Both the position numbers and the translations under genes were made by a program. Shown one piece after another: positions 8,138 through 17,294 of a stretch of DNA of 64,000 bases (position 1 is its first letter; each line of letters opens with the position of its first letter). Location of the stretch: contig NZ_CP007058.1 in the NCBI RefSeq assembly GCF_000517625.1, positions 1 to 64,000 of the forward strand, given 5' to 3'. The DNA comes from Halostagnicola larsenii XH-48. Lineage in GTDB: Archaea > Halobacteriota > Halobacteria > Halobacteriales > Natrialbaceae. Under the pieces are notes generated by a model. It was not told the DNA's origin. It searched no databases and worked only from the letters and a program-made list of their open reading frames with translations.

Positions 8138-8539
8138 ATGGCGAAAGATACCGTCAGGTACCCGGACGATGTTGTCGAGGAGATTGACGGTCTCGTCGAA
8201 GACGGTATGTTCGAGAGCAAATCCGAGTTCTATCGCTTCTCTGCGGAGTACGTACTCACGCTCGTCAACCCCGATCACGAAGTTGAAACGTTCAACTTCG
8301 ACGAAATCAAGAGTGAACTGAACATCTCGGATTCGGAGCGCCCTCCGATGGCGAACACTGACGGTGGGACGTTCTTCCTCGAGTCCGTGATCGCCGTCCG
8401 GAAGCAGGGACTCCGTGGAAATTACGAGGCGGCAGAGCGGTTTATCGACACGCACTACGATCAGACCGACCAGGAGTGTCTCATTCTCGAGGAGTTGTTA
8501 GGCACGTATCGGCGGGAAGCGGACGCAAACTCCGCATAA
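8138..8539 (+). CDS. ribbon-helix-helix (CopG-type) regulator
   Basis: A 133-residue protein. Residues 1-45 (KDTVRYPDDVVEEIDGLVED, then GMFESKSEFYRFSAEYVL) form a classic ribbon-helix-helix: basic/polar beta strand, helix, turn, helix; such proteins dimerise and bind operators through the strand. The remaining 85 residues include FLESVIAVRKQGLRGNYEAAERFIDTHY, a helical domain. The organisation recalls the longer RHH regulators linked to cell-division control in haloarchaea (CdrL type), but no ftsZ or cdrS is nearby, so that identity is only a suggestion. cobQ ends 4 bases away on the other strand. Confidence 0.8.
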   Translation: MAKDTVRYPDDVVEEIDGLVEDGMFESKSEFYRFSAEYVLTLVNPDHEVETFNFDEIKSELNISDSERPPMANTDGGTFFLESVIAVRKQGLRGNYEAAERFIDTHYDQTDQECLILEELLGTYRREADANSA

Positions 8540-8542
8540 TCG

Positions 8543-10141
8543 TCATTCGAAAGGATATCCGAGCGCCGATAAGTCGAGGTTTTCGGCGACGAGCGTCGCT
8601 GCCCGGTCGTAGGGGGATTCATGTGGCTCGCGTGTATCCGAATCGTGCTGATACTGTGTATAATTATCAGCCTCGAGCGTCGGGTGGCCCGCCTTGTCGG
8701 CGACGTGACCGAGAAATGCGTTACGGACGTTGTCGTTTTCGAAGAGTCCGTGCAAGTACGTCCCGAGGACGTTCTCGCGGGCGGCGCTAGCTTCACCCAG
8801 GGGTCGTCTGACCTCCTCGAGCACTGCAGTTTTGCCGACGTGTATCTCGTACCCTGAGGCACGGCCGCTCGCGCCGGAGAGAAGCGGTGATTCGTTTCCG
8901 TCGACCGTCACGGTGGTTTGCTCGAGGACTTTGGTCCCCTCGAAGGACGTTTCGATCGGAAGGAGCCCGATTCCTTCGAGGACGTCTTGCTCACCTGTTC
9001 CCTCGCGTGATGCGTTCGTAATTCGTTCACCAAGCAGCTGATAGCCGCCACAGATCCCGACGATCGGCCCGTCAAACGTTTCAATCTCAGTCCGGATATC
9101 CGCCGTCCGAAGCGCCAGGAGGTCGTCTACCGTGTTCTTGGTGCCCGGAATGACGATGGCGTCCGCCCGCTCCGAAATAGCGTCCCCGTCCTCGAGGGGT
9201 ACGTACTCGACTGCGACACTTGGCGTGGCTGCGAGCGCCTCGAGATCGGTCGCGTTCGAAATGTGCGGTAGTCGAGGAACGGCGATCGTGAGATGTCGAT
9301 CACGCCGGAGGTCGTCCTCGACGCCGATCGTCTTTCGGTCTCCGGGTCCGGGAAGCGCGACGCTGTCTTCTTCGGGGAGGCCCGGGTCGTCGTAGGGGAT
9401 CACGCCGAGTATCGGTACGTTCGTCCGCGCTTCGATCTCTTCGATACCAGGCTCGAGGAGGGAGCTGTCCCCGCGGAATTTGGTGATAACCGCCCCCACG
9501 ACTCGATCGCGCAGGGCATCGGGAAGCAACTCGAGCGTTCCATAGAGACTGGCGAACGCGCCGCCGCGTTCGATATCCACGAGCAGGAGGATCGACGCGT
9601 CGGCGATACGCGCTGTTTCGACGTTCGCCAGGTCGCGGTCGTGGAGGTTGATCTCCGCGATACTGCCCGCGCCTTCGGCGACGATCACGTCGTGATCCGT
9701 CGCGAGGCGTCGATACGATTCACTCGCCGCGTCTTTCGCCGTGGTCCAATAGTCCTCGTAGTACGCCCCGGCCGAGAGATGCGTGAGAGCAGTTCCTCGG
9801 ACGACGAGTTGGCTTTCGCCGTTCCCGCGCGGTTTCAACAAGACCGGATTCATATCGGTCGTCGGAGTGATCCCGGAAGCTTTCGCCTGGACGTACTGAG
9901 AGACGCCAATCTCGCCCCACTGATTCGACTGGTCAGGGTGGTCTTGAGCCGCTCGTTCCCCCGAGGGAGTCTCTGTGGCGTCGGCCGGTCGAACGACCAC
10001 GCGGGCGTTGTTACTCATGTTTTGTCCTTTGAACGGCGCGACGGACACACCACGATTTGCGAGGTATCGACACAGTCCGGCGGCTACCGTGGATTTTCCG
10101 ACGTGGCTCGCGGTGCCGGCGATGAGGATCGTTCGTGTCAT
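8543..10141 (-). CDS. cobQ: cobyric acid synthase (adenosylcobyrinate a,c-diamide amidase)
   Basis: ATP-dependent amidotransferase that amidates side chains b, d, e and g of adenosylcobyrinate diamide using glutamine, late in adenosylcobalamin synthesis. The N-terminal synthetase has the P-loop [10 protein letters not shown] (residues 9-18) and KGQNMSNNA; the C-terminal glutamine amidotransferase has the nucleophile Cys364 in [10 protein letters not shown] and the His464 in TYLHGLF. Length (532) is slightly above the common 480-510, the excess being in acidic loops (for example residues 56-72). It lies 73 bases downstream of cobA on the same strand, so the two are probably one operon. Confidence 0.95.
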   Translation of the reverse strand: MTRTILIAGTASHVGKSTVAAGLCRYLANRGVSVAPFKGQNMSNNARVVVRPADATETPSGERAAQDHPDQSNQWGEIGVSQYVQAKASGITPTTDMNPVLLKPRGNGESQLVVRGTALTHLSAGAYYEDYWTTAKDAASESYRRLATDHDVIVAEGAGSIAEINLHDRDLANVETARIADASILLLVDIERGGAFASLYGTLELLPDALRDRVVGAVITKFRGDSSLLEPGIEEIEARTNVPILGVIPYDDPGLPEEDSVALPGPGDRKTIGVEDDLRRDRHLTIAVPRLPHISNATDLEALAATPSVAVEYVPLEDGDAISERADAIVIPGTKNTVDDLLALRTADIRTEIETFDGPIVGICGGYQLLGERITNASREGTGEQDVLEGIGLLPIETSFEGTKVLEQTTVTVDGNESPLLSGASGRASGYEIHVGKTAVLEEVRRPLGEASAARENVLGTYLHGLFENDNVRNAFLGHVADKAGHPTLEADNYTQYQHDSDTREPHESPYDRAATLVAENLDLSALGYPFE

Positions 10142-10214
10142 CCGCGTACGACTGCTCGAGTCCCCGGTCCTATCGTCCTATCGATTTCCCCATCGGTCGA
10201 CTGGATTCTCGCGC

Positions 10215-10904
10215 TCAATACTCGGTTCCGCGTCTCGCACGCTGGTTCTCGTCGATCGGATGTTTCTCCTTGCTGACGTTCGTCACGAGATCGGCGTCGT
10301 CGATCAGGTACTCGGGACGGGTGTGACTGCCGGAGAGAACCAATTCGAGGCCGTCCGGTTTCGCCTCGATGAGCTCGAGGACGTCGTCTTTCTCGATCAA
10401 CTCACGATCCGCAGCGTACAGGATCTCGTCTAAAACGAGCATGTGAACGCCATCTTCCGCAGCGCCGTCAAGCGCAAACGGCGTCGAGAGGTCCGCGGCA
10501 GACGCCGCCTCGAGCAGCTCGTAGGTTCGTTCGAGGCCGGCCTGTGCCTCGGCTTCGTGATCGGTTTCGTCACTGCCGTCTTGCATGCCGTGCCAACCGT
10601 AGTGGCCGAGGTTTTCGTAGGAAATCGCAGGGAGCGCAGCGATGGCGTTGTACTCTCCTCGGACCGCATCGACGCTCGAGGCCCCACCTTTCATGAACTG
10701 CAGGAGGTGAACGCGATAGCCGTGACCGGCGGCGCGCATTCCCATCCCGAGCGTCGCCGTCGTCTTTCCTTTCCCGTCGCCCCACCAGACCTGGACGAGT
10801 CCGAATTCATCGGGCGCTGACGGTTCGATTTCGGCGGCTTCGGGGGATCGTCCCTGACCGGGAGTCTTCTCGAGGGTCGATTCGGGAGTGCGGTCCGTGG
10901 TCAT
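10215..10904 (-). CDS. cobA: cob(I)yrinic acid a,c-diamide adenosyltransferase (CobA/CobO/BtuR type)
   Basis: Transfers the 5'-deoxyadenosyl group of ATP to the reduced corrinoid cobalt. P-loop GDGKGKTT at residues 42-49 preceded by VQVWW; later blocks YRVHLLQFMKGG, LVLDEILYAADRELIEKDDV and ELVLSGSHTRPEYLIDDADL match the CobO family, which ends with a conserved TEMxxxKHP-like stretch (here TNVSKEKHPIDENQRARRGTEY). The first 35 residues are a non-conserved acidic tail. First gene of a cobA-cobQ unit. Confidence 0.95.
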   Translation of the reverse strand: MTTDRTPESTLEKTPGQGRSPEAAEIEPSAPDEFGLVQVWWGDGKGKTTATLGMGMRAAGHGYRVHLLQFMKGGASSVDAVRGEYNAIAALPAISYENLGHYGWHGMQDGSDETDHEAEAQAGLERTYELLEAASAADLSTPFALDGAAEDGVHMLVLDEILYAADRELIEKDDVLELIEAKPDGLELVLSGSHTRPEYLIDDADLVTNVSKEKHPIDENQRARRGTEY

Positions 10905-11137
10905 CGTTCACTGAGTTTTCCCTCCGGACGTAATTATACTCTCGTTTCGTTGATCGGCTCGACTCGGAACATCGGCTCACCGTTTCCACGGAGAATGTGG
11001 TCGGTGGCGACGTACCAGAATCGAAACTTGACGAGGCTGGTTCGACGGAAACCGGACGTTTCCACGAGTAAGCCCGGCGTACACGTTTCGATAGATCGAC
11101 CAAATACGTCATTAGGCTTCGCTTCTAACGTACGGTA

Positions 11138-11509
11138 ATGCCAGTCGAGTTTCCGCCGTCCGAGGACGACGCAGATCTCGAGCGTGTCGTCACCGTTCTG
11201 GACGATGCCGCCTGTCGGAAGATACTCTCGACACTCGAGGAACCGATGTCGGCTAACGAAATCGCGGCGGCGGCGGAACTTCCGCTTTCGACGACGTACA
11301 AAAAATTGGATCTGTTGTCCGAAGCCTCGCTCGTGCGTGAGACGGCTGCGATCCGTCCCGACCGACACCGAACGTCCAGATACGTCGCGGATTTCACCGA
11401 GATCGCGATCGATCTCGACGAGGAGCGCACGTTGCAGGTCTCGATCGACCGATCGAACTCTCGAAAGACTGATATATGGGCCGAAATCGCCGCGGATTTC
11501 TCCCAGTAG
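11138..11509 (+). CDS. ArsR-like winged-helix transcriptional regulator
   Basis: A 123-residue regulator. Helices DDAACRKILSTLEEPMSANE, then IAAAAELPLSTTYKKLDLLSEASL, then a wing with basic residues (IRPDRHRTSRYVADF) make the winged helix. There are no clustered cysteines that would suggest metal sensing. It is separated by 233 bases from the divergent cobA gene, so it could control that operon, but no operator is obvious. The C-terminal DIWAEIAADF helix may dimerise. Confidence 0.8.
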   Translation: MPVEFPPSEDDADLERVVTVLDDAACRKILSTLEEPMSANEIAAAAELPLSTTYKKLDLLSEASLVRETAAIRPDRHRTSRYVADFTEIAIDLDEERTLQVSIDRSNSRKTDIWAEIAADFSQ

Positions 11510-12140
11510 ACGCCTCTTCTGTATCGATTGACGCGTTCTCGAGGTAGAATCCCACCACCTGCCATTCCGATACGCTGACTGTCAGAAACGCCTCGGATCG
11601 TCACCTCATCTCACCCCGGTATAGTAAAATATCATTTTCGAGACTCGTAGGCTAGTTTCGTTCCTAGGAGCGGTCCACAATGCCTATAATAATGCACATT
11701 AAAAACATTTCTATGGCTACGTATGGTTGAAAATACTATATAATTTGATGAGCGAATCGATTTCTACTCTATCTCTGCTGATCAGAAGATAGGTAGTGGG
11801 TGACCCCTCTGTATATCCATGTTGCCATAATATGGCTGTTGTTCGGCCATGGTCCTGCGGATATGTTCTGCATTTCGACCGATCTCGAGTGGCACCCTTC
11901 GAGTTTACCTTCATAACGAATGTCATACTCGTGGTGAGAAATAAATAAATTGTAAATTTGGTATGTTGCAAAATCTGAATAACTATCCGAAAAACCCCTT
12001 CTGTTATCCTTCGAGTTGAACGACGAACTAGTTTCGTTGAACAGGAGTGAGCGCCTGTCGACCGCCATCGTTCTTGTCCGAGACATTCCATCGACGGAGT
12101 GTGCGTCTTGATTCTCGTTATCTAGACCGATGCGTTGCTC
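11510..12140. other. 631-base AT-rich stretch without a recognisable gene
   Basis: Lower GC than its surroundings, with AT-rich runs at about 11620-11760 and 11935-11990. Reading frames present have no haloarchaeal amino-acid bias (low Asp/Glu, high Ser/Tyr/His). I found no inverted repeats or tRNA here; it could be the remnant of a lost insertion. Confidence 0.4.
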
Positions 12141-12425
12141 TCATCCTTCGTTCGGGAGTTTTCCAGCGTCCTGTAGCCCCTCGACGATATCATCGGCGAG
12201 TGCTTCGGGCGTTTCGTAGGGAAACCGATCCGACGCGCCATCGGTTTCTTGGGCTGCGCTGCGAAGCTCGAGCACAGACATCGAAAACGTCCCGGACTCG
12301 AACGTCGTCGCAGGCCCGTTCGGAAGCGCCGGCAGGAGTTCCATCGGATTCGAAACCGGGTAGTCCGCACCCTCGAATGCATCGACCAACTGTCGTCGAA
12401 CGTCTTCGGTGTCGGGTTCTGTCAT
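12141..12425 (-). CDS. MTH865-family small protein, copy 2
   Basis: A 94-residue paralogue of the protein at 7612-7863, sharing VDAFEGADYPVSNPMELLPA, LPNGPATTFESGTFSMSVLE and the closing FPYETPEALADDIVEGL. It has a longer acidic N-terminus (MTEPDTEDVRRQL) and an extra QETDGASDR loop before the last block. Function unknown. It is monocistronic as far as can be seen. Confidence 0.8.
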   Translation of the reverse strand: MTEPDTEDVRRQLVDAFEGADYPVSNPMELLPALPNGPATTFESGTFSMSVLELRSAAQETDGASDRFPYETPEALADDIVEGLQDAGKLPNEG

Positions 12426-12600
12426 CGTCTGCTCCGGCGTACTGTTGGGATCGCCATACTACTTGCGTTCTGCAATGGAACGTAAGCCAGTAGACAGCGC
12501 CTCACTATTCGACCGTCATTACCGTATTACCATCGTTCGGGACACCGGTTCGAGTTGACGGATTAGCTCCACGCAAATGCGCTTGCGCCCGATGCTGGCG

Positions 12601-13674
12601 CTAGTTGTCGGTCGATAGCGTCGCCGTCGCCGTTCCCGTCAGCAACGTCTCTTCGTGGTGAGTGGCGGCCTCGAGCGCTACGTCGACTCGGCCATCGGCT
12701 CGATCGATTTCGGTGACGGTTCCGGTCGCTCTGACGGTCCTACCCGGGCGAAGCTGTGATTGGAACCGAACGCCGAACGACTCGAGTGTGTCCACGCCGA
12801 ACCAGTCTGTGACGACCCGCGACGCGATTCCGGCGGTGAACATTCCCTGTCCGAAGACGGTCTCGTTCCCGGCCGCTCGAGCGTAGGGCTCGTCGAAGTG
12901 GATCGGGTTAAAATCACCGCTAGCACCGGCGTACCGAACGAAATCCTGTCGGTTGATTCCTTCGACGACGACCGACGGCCCCGTTTCGTTGATCTCGAGT
13001 TCGTCGATGGATTCAACTCGCTGCGCTTGGTTCACCGGCCGGAGCGGTTTGGGACGCGTCCGTTGGTGATCTGTTGTGTTACCGTTCGACACTGCGGTCT
13101 CCCCGTCGTCTCCGTCATCTCCGTAGTCTCTGGAGTCAGTCGGCGAGTCGACCGGTTCGTCGGTCGTCGGTTCCGAGTCGACAGCACCACCGGTTTCGAT
13201 CACCGTCGCCCGTTCGGTGAGCACCCGCTCGTCGTGTTGGTCCCGGTATTCAGTCTCGAGAACCGCGAATGTCATCGTTCCAGCCTGGTCTCCGTCTCGT
13301 TCGTACAGATCCGTCAGTGTCGTGGTCCCCGTCAGGATATCTCCGACGACGGCTGGTCGATCGTATTCATAGGCATGTTCCCCGTGAAGGATGTATTCGT
13401 CACGAAACCCGAGGTCGAAGCCGAGTCCGTCGACGTCAGCGGGTGTGTACCGTGGAAATGTCCCAACGCGCGTGTACGTGAGAGGCGCAGGAATCTCCCG
13501 GTATCCGAGCACTGTGGCGGCTGTTGACGAGTGAAAGACGGGATTCAGGTTCGTGATCGCCCGAGCGAATTCGGCTACTTTGCCGGCCTCGATCTGGAAT
13601 CCCTCAACTGTCTTTCGCGAGTCACCGACCAACGCCTCGAGGTCCGAGAGCGGCTTAGTCGGCACGTCGTCCAC
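12601..13674 (-). CDS. MaoC-type double-hotdog dehydratase
   Basis: Probable (R)-specific enoyl/hydroxyacyl-CoA hydratase/dehydratase. The N-terminal half (about 1-165; LNPVFHSSTAATVLGYREIP, then YILHGEHAYEYDRPAVVGD) is a FAS1/MaoC-like hotdog without an evident full catalytic dyad; the C-terminal half (about 230-357) has the MaoC hydratase motif YAGASGDFNPIHFDEPYARA with the Asp and His of the catalytic pair. The halves are joined by an acidic, low-complexity linker of about 60 residues (DEPVDSPTDSRDYGDDGDDG). The order matches HadA/HadB-like fusions. It lies 163 bases downstream of an acyl-CoA dehydrogenase on the same strand, suggesting linked acyl-CoA oxidation steps. Confidence 0.88.
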   Translation of the reverse strand: MDDVPTKPLSDLEALVGDSRKTVEGFQIEAGKVAEFARAITNLNPVFHSSTAATVLGYREIPAPLTYTRVGTFPRYTPADVDGLGFDLGFRDEYILHGEHAYEYDRPAVVGDILTGTTTLTDLYERDGDQAGTMTFAVLETEYRDQHDERVLTERATVIETGGAVDSEPTTDEPVDSPTDSRDYGDDGDDGETAVSNGNTTDHQRTRPKPLRPVNQAQRVESIDELEINETGPSVVVEGINRQDFVRYAGASGDFNPIHFDEPYARAAGNETVFGQGMFTAGIASRVVTDWFGVDTLESFGVRFQSQLRPGRTVRATGTVTEIDRADGRVDVALEAATHHEETLLTGTATATLSTDN

Positions 13675-13837
13675 CTCCGAGTGTCGATCGTGACGGCGCT
13701 CGAGCGGTACCCGCCATCGTCGAACGTAGGTCGCGAATCGTCCGTTGGCGTCTCATTTCCTCAGTCTTTTCCGACCGGACAGATAATACTACGGTTGCGA
13801 GCGAACCGACGCCGACGAACGATTATCGGCCGCACAT

Positions 13838-15112
13838 TCACTCGTCGAGCGCGTCGATGCGTCGGTCCTCGTCGAAGCGCAATACGTTCTCGAGTTCGGT
13901 CTCGTCGACGTCCTCGAAGGCGTGACGAGCGATCGTCCGCCGGTGAACCTCGTCGGCCCCATCAACGATGCGAAACGCGCGGACGTGTTCGTAAAAGTGC
14001 GCCAACGGCAGATCCTTTCCGATCCCGTTTCCGCCACAACACTGGAGTGCGAGGTCGATACTGTCGTTCGTCACGTTTGCCGTGAACAGCTTCGCCATCG
14101 CGATTTCGATGCGCGCGTCGCTCCTGTCGAGTTCTCTCGCCGCGTGGCGACACATCGTCCGCGCCGCGTGGAGTCGCGTTTCCGCGTCCGCGATCCGGTG
14201 ACGGAGCGCCTGTTTGTCCTCGAGCGTCGTGCCGAACGCCTCGCGTTCGCTGAGATAGGCTTTGGCGATTTCGAGCGCTCGTTCGGTCATCCCGGAGTAA
14301 CGCATGCAGTGGGTAAGCCGACCGCCGCCGAGTCGCATCTGTGCGACCTGAAATCCTTCGTTTTCCGCACCGACCGTGTTTTCGACGGGTACGCGAACGT
14401 TCTCGTATTTAATTTCTGCGTGGCCGCCCGTTCGTTCAGTAATGGCGTGTCCGCCGAGGTGGGGAACGTTGCGGACGACGTTGACGCCGTCAGCGTCCGC
14501 AGGAACGAGGATGATCGAGGTACCTTCGTACGGGTGGGCCTCGAGATCCGTCCTCGCCATCACCAGGTAGAAATCGGCGTCGAGGCCATCTGTCGTCCAC
14601 CACTTGTGCCCGTTTATCACCCACTCGTCGCCGTCTCGTATCGCCGTCGTCTGGAGCATTTTCGGGTCCGAGCCCCCGCCTTGCATCGGTTCGGTCATCG
14701 AAAATGCCGACGAAATTTCCCCTTGTACGAGCGGTCGGAGCCACTCTTCTTTCTGTTCTTCCGTTCCGACCATCTCGAGGGTGTGCATATTTCCTTCCTG
14801 GGGCGCGTTGGCTCTGATCGCGAGCGCACCGATGAGCGAGCGTCCAACCTGTTCGAACGACGGGAGCATGTCCCGGAAATCGAGTCCCTGTCCGCCGTAT
14901 TCTTCGGGGACTTGCGGCGCGAAGAGGTCTCGATCCTTGGCCTGATCCCACAGCCCTTCTATTTCGTCGTCCGAAATCGGTTCGCCCGTCGCGAGCGCTT
15001 TTCGCTCGCGAGGAAGCACGACCTCCTCCATGAACGACGCTACTCGCCCCGCGACCGCGTTCGCCTTCTCGGAGTCGTGGTACTCCATAGCCCCCCCATT
15101 CAGTTCAATCAT
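13838..15112 (-). CDS. acyl-CoA dehydrogenase (ACAD10/11-like)
   Basis: FAD enzyme oxidising acyl-CoA to enoyl-CoA. Family blocks are PQVPEEYGGQGLDFRDML, SSAFSMTEPMQGGGSDPKML (FAD/substrate loop), VINGHKWWTTDGLDADFYL, QCCGGNGIGKDLPLAHFYEH and the end RIVDGADEVHRRTIARHAF. The DGADEVH motif resembles the ACAD10/11 group, which acts on long or branched or 4-hydroxy acyl groups; substrate here is unknown. The start at 15112 fits a leaderless message; an internal ATG at 15088 is an alternative (417 residues or so). A palindrome lies just upstream (15133-15151). Confidence 0.92.
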   Translation of the reverse strand: MIELNGGAMEYHDSEKANAVAGRVASFMEEVVLPRERKALATGEPISDDEIEGLWDQAKDRDLFAPQVPEEYGGQGLDFRDMLPSFEQVGRSLIGALAIRANAPQEGNMHTLEMVGTEEQKEEWLRPLVQGEISSAFSMTEPMQGGGSDPKMLQTTAIRDGDEWVINGHKWWTTDGLDADFYLVMARTDLEAHPYEGTSIILVPADADGVNVVRNVPHLGGHAITERTGGHAEIKYENVRVPVENTVGAENEGFQVAQMRLGGGRLTHCMRYSGMTERALEIAKAYLSEREAFGTTLEDKQALRHRIADAETRLHAARTMCRHAARELDRSDARIEIAMAKLFTANVTNDSIDLALQCCGGNGIGKDLPLAHFYEHVRAFRIVDGADEVHRRTIARHAFEDVDETELENVLRFDEDRRIDALDE

Positions 15113-15132
15113 TGTAAATCTATAGCCTATTG

Positions 15133-15151
15133 TAGTAACCAGTGGTTACTA
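15133..15151. promoter_or_regulatory. palindromic operator candidate upstream of the acyl-CoA dehydrogenase
   Basis: TAGTAACCAGTGGTTACTA: 8-base perfect arms around AGT, 21-39 bases before the start codon at 15112 on the minus strand, thus over the expected TATA/BRE position. An IclR-type or TetR-type repressor site would look like this; the binding protein is not known. Confidence 0.5.
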
Positions 15152-15701
15152 ATACAGATTGTAGGTTAGAATTTGTAAATATCTCTTGAACCGGAACTCC
15201 TTCAGTATGTACTCAACCCAATTACAACCCTATCTGTGTAATATATGGTCGGTCGGTATTGACGTGACAGATTTTGACTGCCCTTTTATGTCCTGTACTG
15301 AATAACTGTTCAATTCGACCGAATGTATTTCATAACGTGGCATAAACACTCAAAACCACATACTACTCTAATGAACTATGGTATCCTTTGGAAGTATTAG
15401 GCGACAAAGGCGATTTGTCCTATATTTGCCTGCATATCGATCTCTGTAATACTTTAGAATTTAAAAGCAATATTTGTCACACTATGCCGTATTTAGCACG
15501 AACTATTTTCGACCGGTGTTTTGTGATAGTCTGTTTTCGACGGCGTTCGCGTAATCATCGGCTATAGTCCTGTTCTACCACGGGAGCTGGAAGACAGCCA
15601 ACCGACAAGATGAATCGGAGTATCCGACCACGAACGGCGCTCCAATCGTCGACCACCTCATGCCGTTGTATGGTAATAAATAGCCATATTAAACCGGCAA
15701 T
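15152..15701. other. AT-rich intergenic stretch, no gene seen
   Basis: About 550 bases of low GC between the divergently read acyl-CoA dehydrogenase and the YjiH-type gene. Apart from promoter-like AT tracts I see no reading frame with coding character, repeat or RNA gene. Confidence 0.4.
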
Positions 15702-15709
15702 TTTATAAT
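15702..15709 (+). promoter_or_regulatory. TATA box of the YjiH-type gene
   Basis: TTTATAAT centred 27 bases before the ATG at 15732. This fixes that ATG as a leaderless start instead of the frame's earlier ATG at 15708. Confidence 0.65.
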
Positions 15710-15731
15710 GTATGTGTGTTACTCTCGGTCT

Positions 15732-17192
15732 ATGTTCGGCAGTAGTGCCTGGGAGGATGACGATTCAATCTCGGAGGGGGCGGTCGAACCCGAAACGAAA
15801 ACGATCGACGATATCGATCTGATCAAAAAGCGAGTTAGACCGACGGCGAAGTTTATCGCCGCGTTCACGATCGGCGCGTTCTTTTTCCTGTTTCCGATGG
15901 AATGGGAGGGCCAAACGACGATTCCACTGGACGTCGTCGTTTCGATCATCCAGTTGAAAATCCCGCTATTCGTCGATATACTCACGTTTTTGTTGATCGC
16001 CGCTGGCGGCCTCTTCACGACGCTCTCGATGGCCCATTACAGGGGCATAGTTTCGCTCGATCAGTCGACCGTCGATCGACTCGAGTTAGACTACTGGGAG
16101 ACATCGAACGTTTTCTGGCTGTTTCGATTAGTGGGAATCGTCCTTGCGGTCCCGATTCTCTTCGAGTTCGGGCCGGCGTGGCTTCTCAGTGAGGACACCT
16201 CGGGTATCGTCTGGGGTTCGTTGTTGCTCACGATCGCGCTCGTTATCCCAATCGGTGCCATTTTCGTCAATCTGCTCGCCGAACTCGGCGGCCTCCAGTT
16301 CGTCGGAACGCTCGCACAGCCGGTGATGAAACCGATGTTCAACCTTCCCGGGCGGGCGGCACTCGACAGTGCCGCGTCGTGGGTCGGTTCGTTCAGTATC
16401 GGCTACTACCTGACCCGAAACGTGTTCGATCGCGGTGGGTACAACAAACGAGAAGTGTTCGTCATTTGTACCTGTTTCGCGACCGGAAACCTCGGAACGG
16501 TCGGAGCGATCGCTGCCGTGTTGGAGATTCTCGACGTGTTCCCCGTCGTCGTGGTGCTGTACCTGATCAGCGTGGTGGTTACGGCCGCTATTCTCGTGCG
16601 CGTGCCACCGCTCTCGACGATTCCGAACGAGTTCGTCGCGGAACCAGATCCCGAACCGGTGTTCACGGGCAGCGTTCGTGACTACTTCCGGTTCGCGTTC
16701 AACGAAGCGGTCAAATCGGCTGAAGAGGGCTCGTCGATTACGCGATCTGCCGTCGTCGGACTCATCGACGGGTTGAAGCTGACCGCGATGATGCTCGGGA
16801 CGATTCTGACGATAGGTATGGGTGTCGTCTTGCTCAACGTGTACACGCCGTTCTTCGAAATCGTTGCCACGCCGCTCGTCCCCGTGATGAGTGCGTTTGG
16901 TATTCCCGATCCTCAACTGGCTGCTTCCTCGATCATCATCGGCGGGGCAGAAATGTTCATCGCCGCGACGCTGGTCGTCGGAGCCGACACGATTACGCAG
17001 GTGTTCATCGTGATCGTCGTGAGCTCACAGGCCATTTTCTTCGCCGCCTCCGCACCGATGATGGTCGATATGTTCGACGACGTCCCGATTCGATTCCGCG
17101 ACCTGTTCGTTCTGTTCGTCCAGCGAACGATCGTCCTCGTGCCGATTGCGGCCGCATTGACCCACGCTGCGGCGGCTCTCGGATTACTCTAA
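15732..17192 (+). CDS. YjiH-type membrane protein with nucleoside-recognition/Gate domains
   Basis: A 486-residue integral membrane protein with about ten predicted helices (for example FIAAFTIGAFFFLFPMEW, FVDILTFLLIAAGGLFTTLS, FEIVATPLVPVMSAFGIP). The repeated Gate-like segments, with ATGNLGTVGAIAAVLEIL and IIIGGAEMFIAATLVVGADT, are those of the YjiH/SpoIIM-like nucleoside-recognition family, thought to be transporters; the substrate is unknown. A polar, acidic N-terminal tail of about 40 residues faces the cytoplasm presumably. The IclR regulator 102 bases downstream on the same strand is a natural candidate controller. Confidence 0.85.
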   Translation: MFGSSAWEDDDSISEGAVEPETKTIDDIDLIKKRVRPTAKFIAAFTIGAFFFLFPMEWEGQTTIPLDVVVSIIQLKIPLFVDILTFLLIAAGGLFTTLSMAHYRGIVSLDQSTVDRLELDYWETSNVFWLFRLVGIVLAVPILFEFGPAWLLSEDTSGIVWGSLLLTIALVIPIGAIFVNLLAELGGLQFVGTLAQPVMKPMFNLPGRAALDSAASWVGSFSIGYYLTRNVFDRGGYNKREVFVICTCFATGNLGTVGAIAAVLEILDVFPVVVVLYLISVVVTAAILVRVPPLSTIPNEFVAEPDPEPVFTGSVRDYFRFAFNEAVKSAEEGSSITRSAVVGLIDGLKLTAMMLGTILTIGMGVVLLNVYTPFFEIVATPLVPVMSAFGIPDPQLAASSIIIGGAEMFIAATLVVGADTITQVFIVIVVSSQAIFFAASAPMMVDMFDDVPIRFRDLFVLFVQRTIVLVPIAAALTHAAAALGLL

Positions 17193-17294
17193 GGCCCGTT
17201 CAGCGGTATTCGTTCAACGGATACGAATCGACCCGATTCTGTCGAATCGATGGAGAGGGAAAGACGTTAGGCAGAGCGGAACGAGTATTCGACA

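Noticed and set aside
9293-10276. 327-codon frame opposite cobQ
   Set aside because: Antisense shadow of a clear cobQ gene; Arg/Val-rich composition typical of the reverse strand of GC-rich genes.
11510-12140. Possible tRNA or IS remnant in the AT-rich gap
   Set aside because: No cloverleaf-like arms or terminal repeats could be found by eye.
12760-13527. 255-codon frame opposite the MaoC gene
   Set aside because: Shadow of the dehydratase; no conserved motif.
13922-15169. 415-codon frame opposite the acyl-CoA dehydrogenase
   Set aside because: Shadow; the dehydrogenase frame has all family motifs.
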